Shown here one piece after another: positions 6,463 to 10,638 of a stretch of 10,638 nt of DNA. The notes beneath the pieces were generated by a model. The model was not told the DNA's origin. It did not search any database and was given only the letters and a program-made list of their open reading frames with translations. The position numbers were made by a program, and so were the translations under genes. This DNA is from Beijerinckiaceae bacterium. GTDB taxonomy: Bacteria; Pseudomonadota; Alphaproteobacteria; Rhizobiales; Beijerinckiaceae. Every line of letters starts with the position of its first letter. Position 1 is the first letter of the stretch. The stretch covers positions 1 through 10,638 of the forward strand of contig DAIESR010000112.1 in the NCBI GenBank assembly GCA_027346205.1, given 5' to 3'.

Positions 6463-7176
6463 ATGTCGGACGTGATCATGGATGAAACGGCGGTCCTGTT
6501 TGAAAATGTCGATCTCAGTCTGGGGCGCGGCGCGGCGCGAATCCATATTCTGAAGCAGATTTCCTTGCAGATAGCACGCGGCGAGACGGTGGCCCTGCTG
6601 GGGCCATCAGGTTCCGGCAAATCGACTCTGCTGATGGCCATGGCCGGCTTGGAGCGCCCCGATTCGGGCAGCATCAAGATCGAATCCGTCGCGCTCGAAT
6701 CTCTGAACGAGGATAGGCTCGCGCGGTTTCGCGGGCAGCGGATCGGCATTGTCTTCCAATCCTTCCATTTGATCCCGACCATGACGGCGCTCGAAAATGT
6801 CGCCGTGCCGCTCGAACTCTCAGGCATCGCCGATGCGTTCGACCGCGCCGCGGCGGAACTCGCCGCCGTCGGCCTCAAGGAAAGGCTCAAACATTATCCC
6901 GCCGAACTTTCCGGCGGCGAGCAGCAGCGCGTGGCGCTCGCCCGTGCGCTCGCGCCGCATCCCTCGCTGCTCATCGCCGACGAGCCGACCGGCAATCTCG
7001 ATGCCGAGACAGGCAGAAGCGTCGTCGATCTCATGTTCGCGCTGCGCCGCGAGCGCAATATGACTCTGGTGCTGGTGACGCATGATATCGCGCTTGCGGA
7101 AAAATGCGACCGGACGATCAGGCTGCGGTCGGGACGGATCGAGGGGAGTCTCTTACCGAGAGCTGAACATCAATGA
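6463..7176 (+). CDS. ybbA: ABC transporter ATP-binding protein, YbbA/LolD-like
   Basis: This 237-residue ATPase is of the MacB/LolD/YbbA type that pairs with FtsX-like permeases. It has Walker A GPSGSGKST (47-55), Q-loop Q99 in IVFQSFHLIPTMT, signature LSGGEQQRVALARAL (149-163), Walker B LLIADEP (169-175) followed by the D-loop, and switch H207 in LVTHD. All motifs are intact. The start is ATG 6463 or ATG 6478 (giving MDETAVLFENV); neither has a clear Shine-Dalgarno. The gene is divergent from tesA, and the expected partner permease is not adjacent but begins about 2.2 kb downstream. Its stop overlaps an ATG in ATGAGCCTG (7173-7181), the kind of junction where the permease normally starts. 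Substrate is unknown; the neighbouring esterase hints at lipids or hydrophobic compounds. Confidence 0.9.
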   Translation: MSDVIMDETAVLFENVDLSLGRGAARIHILKQISLQIARGETVALLGPSGSGKSTLLMAMAGLERPDSGSIKIESVALESLNEDRLARFRGQRIGIVFQSFHLIPTMTALENVAVPLELSGIADAFDRAAAELAAVGLKERLKHYPAELSGGEQQRVALARALAPHPSLLIADEPTGNLDAETGRSVVDLMFALRRERNMTLVLVTHDIALAEKCDRTIRLRSGRIEGSLLPRAEHQ

Positions 7177-7194
7177 GCCTGTACAGCTTATTCG

Positions 7195-7734
7195 TCATCC
7201 TTTGGATGGTGGTTTGCCGGCTGCTGCCAATTTCGCGTCTAACGCAGCCTTCTTGGCTTTTGCCATGGCCGGCCCGACGTAAAAATGTTCGAACAGTTCT
7301 TCAATTGTCTCAAGGCACCACTCAGCTTCGTGATCCTCAACATCAATCACTTGAAGAGTCGTTTTGTCGTCGATTGGGTGGGCCGAGAAATTCCCGAAGT
7401 TTCGAATCCCATCGACGGTCTCGCGCAACCTATGCGGAAGCGCCTTTTTTGGATCAGTCTCATTGAGTAGAAGATCGATCTCTTGAGGAACAGGGCCCCG
7501 ATTTGCTCCGATTGGGTAAACTAGCCGCCAAACTTCAGAGGCGATATTGTACTCATTCAGTCTAGTAATTTCTAAGGTAATTTCTTTGCATTCGGGACAT
7601 TGAGCGGAGCGATATCCCCATTTGCGAGGGGAACGTAGAGGGAGGCGTTCTTCCCAAAGGTAATCATTGTCTCGGCGGAAAGTCGCAGCTTCCCAATTCT
7701 CGTGAAAATGAATTGCGCAATGAGGACATTTCAT
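7195..7734 (-). CDS. DUF4145 domain-containing protein
   Basis: The 179-residue product starts with a CxxC pair (C3, C6, in MKCPHC) and has a second one (C46, C49, in AQCPECKE), likely binding one zinc ion. The DUF4145 core motif RNFGNFSAHP is at 111-120, and the C-terminus GPAMAKAKKAALDAKLAAAG is also family-like. Biochemical function is unknown; members occur in accessory and defence-associated contexts, and I recall a suggested relation to HEPN domains. From memory, homologues are about 220-230 residues and carry a helical segment with an SRRCLQ-type motif before this core; here PQEID leads almost directly into it, so about 40-45 residues seem to be missing in frame. The gene is AT-richer than its neighbours (one 60-base stretch counted at 42% GC against 62% in chvG), suggesting acquisition. 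Start chosen for the family-typical MKCPHC; the frame is open to 7863. Confidence 0.8.
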   Translation of the reverse strand: MKCPHCAIHFHENWEAATFRRDNDYLWEERLPLRSPRKWGYRSAQCPECKEITLEITRLNEYNIASEVWRLVYPIGANRGPVPQEIDLLLNETDPKKALPHRLRETVDGIRNFGNFSAHPIDDKTTLQVIDVEDHEAEWCLETIEELFEHFYVGPAMAKAKKAALDAKLAAAGKPPSKG

Positions 7735-7886
7735 TGGAGTTCTCGCAGTTGCGTTGTCAGTGCAGCGATAGATGCGTAGCAACTCAAGAATAACAGGGTG
7801 CACGTGCGTAAATAAACATACGATTGTGATATGCGCCCGATCTATAAGCAATTTCATGCACATAAATCAGTTACGAAACGCCACTT
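7735..7886 (-). promoter_or_regulatory. AT-rich region upstream of the DUF4145 gene
   Basis: This stretch lies between the end of the broken GNAT gene and the DUF4145 start, both on the minus strand. One 60-base piece (7801-7860) counts to 40% GC, the lowest I measured here. It likely contains the DUF4145 promoter; TTGCTT followed by several TAT-rich sites is present on the minus strand, but no pair has good spacing. A palindrome GCACGTGC lies at 7800-7807. Confidence 0.3.
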
Positions 7887-8400
7887 TCATTTGCCCGGTT
7901 TAGCATCCAGCGCCCTCAGCGCCGTGGCGATGGGTAAGAACAGCGAGGCCGGCTTGCTCGCAAAGCGACGAAATTCATGGTGCTGATAGAAGGCAATGGC
8001 CGCTTCGTCTTTGGCGTCGACGATCAACGCGAAGATCGCAGGCTCGGCGAGTGCTGCTCGTGCAGCGGCATCCATAATAAGTGCACTGCCAAGCCGCTGG
8101 CCGCGAAACTTGCGGTCGACGGTGAGCCGGCCGATCAGCCCGGCGGGCAGGAGCGTAATGCGGCAAGCGTTTCGTGATGTCGGCGGATAATTCCGAGAGC
8201 GGCAGGCTTGCGGCGGCGAATGTGTAATAGCCTGCGACCACACCCTCGTCGTCGCGCACGACGAAACAATTGCTCACACGGCGTTTGATATCTTGTGTCG
8301 CCAGATCATGAAAATAGCGATCAAGCGACGACACGCCGCTTGAAAAGCTTTTGCGATCGTGGGTGGCGTTCAAAGCTTCGATATGGAAGCTTTGCGTCAC
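7887..8400 (-). pseudogene. GNAT-family toxin (TacT-like), frameshifted
   Basis: This looks like the toxin of a DUF1778-GNAT toxin-antitoxin pair; such toxins acetylate the amino acid on charged tRNAs and stop translation. The first frame, from the GTG at 8400, encodes MTQSFHIEALNATHDRKSF through SADITKRLPHYA (residue 83), typical of the N-terminal half. The second half is in another frame: LIGRLTVDRKFRGQRLGSAL with the acetyl-CoA loop RGQRLG, then IVDAKDEAAIAFYQHHEF and LFLPIATALRALDAKPGK. The switch lies at about 8148-8157; one extra base or two missing bases explain it. The unshifted frame continues for 58 residues of arginine-rich nonsense. The start overlaps the antitoxin stop by 4 bases (GTGA). 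Either the toxin is inactivated or the read has a base error; programmed frameshifting is less likely as I see no slippery site. Confidence 0.85.
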
Positions 8401-8684
8401 TGTGAACTCTTGATGAGCTTCCGATAGGCTTCTGCGGCGCGTTTCAAAGCTGGCCCCGGCTCCGGCGGATTGAGGATCGCTTCGGCGAAGGCGCGCTGAT
8501 CCTCGACCGAGAGGCGGATGATCTGCGTCTCTTCGATCGTGCGGGCGGCGGCCTCCTGTGCCGCGGCGACGACGAAGTCGCTGATGCTGCGGCCTTGGAT
8601 TTCGGCGGCGCGTTTGACCACCGCCAAAGCCTCGGGCGTGATGCGCGCTTCGATGCGGGCCGTGCGGGTCGGTTCCTGAGCCAT
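8397..8684 (-). CDS. DUF1778 (TacA-like) antitoxin
   Basis: This 95-residue protein fits the DUF1778 antitoxin family. A ribbon-helix-helix DNA-binding domain occupies about 9-45 (ARIEARITPEALAVVKRAAE then GRSISDFVVAAA). The C-terminal tail contains RLSVEDQRAFAEAILNPPEP and ALKRAAEAYRKL, the part that in related proteins wraps around the GNAT toxin. It normally represses its own operon. The ATG at 8684 is preceded by AAGAGG at a proper distance; an upstream in-frame ATG at 8735 would add 17 unlikely residues. The frame is intact and the stop overlaps the toxin start, the usual layout. Since the toxin is frameshifted, it may now be an orphan repressor. Confidence 0.88.
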   Translation of the reverse strand: MAQEPTRTARIEARITPEALAVVKRAAEIQGRSISDFVVAAAQEAAARTIEETQIIRLSVEDQRAFAEAILNPPEPGPALKRAAEAYRKLIKSSQ

Positions 8685-8740
8685 CGAGTACCTCTTATTC
8701 CCGGAAAATGTACGGTCAATACCCGGACAGCGCAAGTGTT
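8685..8740 (-). promoter_or_regulatory. Candidate toxin-antitoxin promoter/operator
   Basis: On the minus strand TTGACC (8719-8714) matches a -35 box, and TAAGAG (8697-8692) lies 16 bases further as a poor -10. CCGGGTA and CCGGGAA repeat directly on either side of the TTGACCGTACATTT stretch and could be antitoxin-binding half sites. With this pair transcription would begin almost at the antitoxin ATG, although a ribosome binding site is present, so the -10 assignment is doubtful. Confidence 0.3.
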
Positions 8741-8805
8741 TCTGCTGCTGTTGGGGCGAACCGAAGCGATGCGGCTGCCCGCAGATGACCGGCAGCTCGT
8801 TCCGA

Positions 8806-9174
8806 TCAGCCTTTCGCCGCCTCTATGAATGCCAGAACTTCGTCTTCGTTCGGCGGCTTCTCGAGGACTTTGACGACGCCCAGTTCAGCGGCCTGGGCGA
8901 CGATGAGAGGCGACGGCGAGCCGGTGACGAGCAAGATAGGAATCATGACTCCGATCGTGCGCAAGCGCGCTGCCAGCTGGAGTCCCGTCATCTCCGGCAT
9001 GTGGTGATCGAGGATGAGGCAGGCAATGTGCTCCAACTCCGACTTCAGAAATTCAGCAGCGCGGGAGAAAGTTTCGACCTTGTGGCCGAAAACTTCCAGC
9101 AGGAACTGAAGTGAGTGCCGAATGGCATCATCGTCATCGACGATTGCCACTGTATCTTGTTTCGTCGCGGCCAT
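8806..9174 (-). CDS. Single-domain response regulator (receiver only)
   Basis: The 122-residue product is a lone CheY/FixJ-type receiver domain. It has the acidic cluster VDDDDA (12-17), phosphoacceptor D56 in LILDHHMPEMTG, T84 in LLVTGSPSP and K106 in LEKPP, so it should be phosphorylatable. There is no output domain, so it would act by protein contact or as part of a phosphorelay. The closest resemblance is to the FixJ-like receivers common in Rhizobiales. No histidine kinase is adjacent, and the nearest one, ChvG, already has its partner. I chose ATG 9174 since upstream residues do not look conserved; the frame is open to 9264. It is on the same strand as the toxin-antitoxin genes, with 121 bases between. 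Confidence 0.88.
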   Translation of the reverse strand: MAATKQDTVAIVDDDDAIRHSLQFLLEVFGHKVETFSRAAEFLKSELEHIACLILDHHMPEMTGLQLAARLRTIGVMIPILLVTGSPSPLIVAQAAELGVVKVLEKPPNEDEVLAFIEAAKG

Positions 9175-9384
9175 GCTGCCCCATGCCGGAAGGGTTCGAC
9201 CGGCCTCGGGGGCGATCGATTCGGCATGAAAACTAGGCGCAGCTGCCAGCGGCAGCCTTAACATAGGTCAAGTGCTAGGACCGCGCGAGCTCGTCTGTTT
9301 GTCATTCATTTCGGGGGCCGAGTTCATTATCATGACATCGTCCCCGACGCCGCAGCGCCACATTCGCGGCTCAGACAGATTGTC
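9175..9384. promoter_or_regulatory. Divergent region between receiver gene and permease
   Basis: This stretch must hold the start signals for the minus-strand receiver gene and, unless transcription reads through the minus-strand genes from ybbA, for the plus-strand permease. A compact hairpin GCTGCC-AGC-GGCAGC lies at 9242-9256. A TTGACC sits on the minus strand near 9270 but without a good -10. No obvious Shine-Dalgarno precedes the permease start. Confidence 0.3.
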
Positions 9385-10638
9385 ATGCCGTTGAAATCCT
9401 CGCACCACCCGCGATTGCCCCTCGTCATGCGTCTCGCGCTGCGCGATTTTCGTGGCGGTTTTTCCGGCTTCTTCATCTTTCTCGCCTGTCTCGCGCTGGG
9501 TGTCACGGCGATCACGGGTGTCGGCGCGATCGCGCATGCGCTGTCCGATGGGCTCGCACAAAAGGGAAGGGTGATTCTCGGCGGCGACATGTCCTTCGAG
9601 CTCGTCCAGCGCGAGGCGACGGCGCAGGAGCGCGCCGTGCTCGCAGCGCATGGGAAGCTCGCGCAAGTGGCGCTGATGCGCGCCATGGCACGTATGGCGA
9701 GCGGCCAATCGGCACTCGTCGAGATCAAGGCGGTGGATTCCGCCTATCCGACGCAAGGCTCAGTCGGGCTCGATCCTCCTAAGCCTCTGTCCGATGTGCT
9801 GGCGTTGCGTGATGGCGTCTATGGCGTCGCCGCCGATCCGACCATCACCGCGCGGCTCGGCCTCGAGATCGGCGACCGTTTCAAGATCGGCGCGCAGACA
9901 TTCGAATTGCGCGCCGATCTGACCTCCGAGCCCGACAAGCTCGCCGGCGGCATAGGCTTCGGCCCACGGGTGTTGATGTCGCAAGATGGTCTGCGCGCAA
10001 CGCAACTGCTCATGCCTGGCGCGCTCGTCAAATGGCTCTATCGTCTGTCCATGGCGGCGGATATGCCGCCGAGCGATGCCGAGCTTGCGGCGGTTGCAGC
10101 CTCCGTGCGCACGGCCCTTCCCCACGCCGGCTTCGAAATTAGCACGCGCAAGAACGTGTCGCCGGAATTCTCGCGCGGCTTGGAAAGGTTCAGCCAGTTT
10201 TTGACCCTCGTCGGGCTGACCTCGCTCATCATTGGCGGCGTCGGCGTCGCCAATGCCGTGCATGTCTTCGTCGAACGCAAGAAGCCGGTGATCGCGACAT
10301 TGAAGGCGGTAGGCGCGACCGGCGGCTTCGTCTTCGCGATCATGCTCATGGAAGTCATGCTGATGGCAGCGATCGGCATGGCGATCGGCGTCATGACGGG
10401 CTCGGCGCTTCCTTTCCTGCTCGATGCCGCTTTCAGCACGCTTATTCCTTTCCCGCTCGCGCCTTCGATCTATCCGAGCGATATCGGCGCCGGGCTGCTT
10501 TATGGAACATTGACAGCGCTTTCCTTTTCGCTCGTGCCGCTCGGCCGCGCGCATGATGTGCCGGCCTCCGCTTTGTTTCGCGACGAGGTGGCGCCCGAGG
10601 CGACGCGGGTGCGGCGGCGCTATCTCGCTCTGGCCGGC
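9385..10638 (+). CDS. ybbP: FtsX-like ABC transporter permease, YbbP type (partial)
   Basis: The frame is open from 9385 to the right edge (418 codons) and is cut by it; full-length relatives have about 800-850 residues. The visible part begins MPLKSSHHPRLPLVMRLALR and has a first membrane segment (GGFSGFFIFLACLALGVTAI). A MacB-like periplasmic region follows (ILGGDMSFELVQREAT). The first FtsX block has membrane segments LVGLTSLIIGGVGVANAV, VFAIMLMEVMLMAAIGMAIG and a later one near DIGAGLLYGTLTALSFSLVP; ERKKPVIATLKAVGAT between them is the typical coupling loop to the ATPase. It is the expected partner of the ATPase at 6463. The start is uncertain: ATG 9385 or ATG 9424 (MRLALRDFRGG), both without a clear ribosome binding site. 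Confidence 0.88.
   Translation, partial: MPLKSSHHPRLPLVMRLALRDFRGGFSGFFIFLACLALGVTAITGVGAIAHALSDGLAQKGRVILGGDMSFELVQREATAQERAVLAAHGKLAQVALMRAMARMASGQSALVEIKAVDSAYPTQGSVGLDPPKPLSDVLALRDGVYGVAADPTITARLGLEIGDRFKIGAQTFELRADLTSEPDKLAGGIGFGPRVLMSQDGLRATQLLMPGALVKWLYRLSMAADMPPSDAELAAVAASVRTALPHAGFEISTRKNVSPEFSRGLERFSQFLTLVGLTSLIIGGVGVANAVHVFVERKKPVIATLKAVGATGGFVFAIMLMEVMLMAAIGMAIGVMTGSALPFLLDAAFSTLIPFPLAPSIYPSDIGAGLLYGTLTALSFSLVPLGRAHDVPASALFRDEVAPEATRVRRRYLALAG

Noticed and set aside
5637..6485. Plus-strand frame of 282 residues opposite tesA
   Set aside because: It is the antisense of the GDSL esterase with intact catalytic blocks; the translation has no domain features.
6480..6890. Upstream extension of the tesA frame to 6890
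   Set aside because: The extra residues lie antisense to the ABC ATPase and precede a clear signal peptide, so the real start is at 6479 or 6437.
7173..7466. Plus-strand frame of 97 residues starting at the ATGA overlap with the ATPase gene
   Set aside because: It is antisense to the DUF4145 gene and its product does not resemble a permease beyond the first residues; only the start codon may be a relic.
9760..10554. Minus-strand frame of 264 residues opposite the permease
   Set aside because: The plus-strand permease frame has membrane segments and family motifs, while the opposite frame is a string of R, H, D and E typical of shadows.
1..10638. CRISPR arrays, tRNA/rRNA genes, transposases and EcfG-type promoters (GGAAC with CGTT)
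   Set aside because: I found no regularly spaced repeats, no tRNA-like cloverleaf, no transposase or integrase motif, and no properly spaced GGAAC/CGTT pair upstream of a gene.

Overview
The window comes from a GC-rich alphaproteobacterium, most likely of the order Rhizobiales (Hyphomicrobiales). The main reason is the run chvI - chvG - short hprK - mannose-type EIIA - ptsH, a conserved rhizobial cluster. The short HPr kinase without its N-terminal domain is also an alphaproteobacterial trait. Some features recall Beijerinckiaceae-like methylotrophs, but the window alone does not fix the genus.

Layout. Positions 1-419 hold no convincing protein gene. This stretch carries a palindromic intergenic repeat (4-57), a small open frame with a very good ribosome binding site (77-193) and two tandem stem-loops (275-315) ahead of chvI. 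From 420 to 5018 the plus strand encodes chvI (response regulator), chvG (membrane sensor kinase), hprK, then after a 215-base gap manX (EIIA), ptsH (HPr) and a YjbQ-family gene. Except at the chvI/chvG spacer and the hprK/manX gap, neighbouring genes overlap by 1-4 bases, which suggests translational coupling. The genes link an envelope/acid-sensing two-component system to an incomplete regulatory phosphotransferase system: EIIA, HPr and HPr kinase are present, but no EI and no sugar permease.

On the minus strand follow thpR (RNA 2',3'-cyclic phosphodiesterase, convergent with yjbQ) and an exported GDSL esterase of the TesA type. Divergent from tesA is an ABC ATPase of the YbbA type. Its expected partner, the FtsX-like permease of the YbbP type, starts only at about 9385 and runs off the right edge. 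In many proteobacteria tesA, ybbA and ybbP are adjacent.

Here about 2.2 kb of minus-strand accessory genes separates ATPase from permease: a DUF4145 protein with a low-GC gene and an apparently shortened core, a DUF1778/GNAT toxin-antitoxin pair whose toxin is frameshifted, and a stand-alone response-regulator receiver domain. This interrupted operon, with its decaying toxin-antitoxin module, is the most interesting part of the window. I found no tRNA, rRNA, transposase, integrase or CRISPR array.
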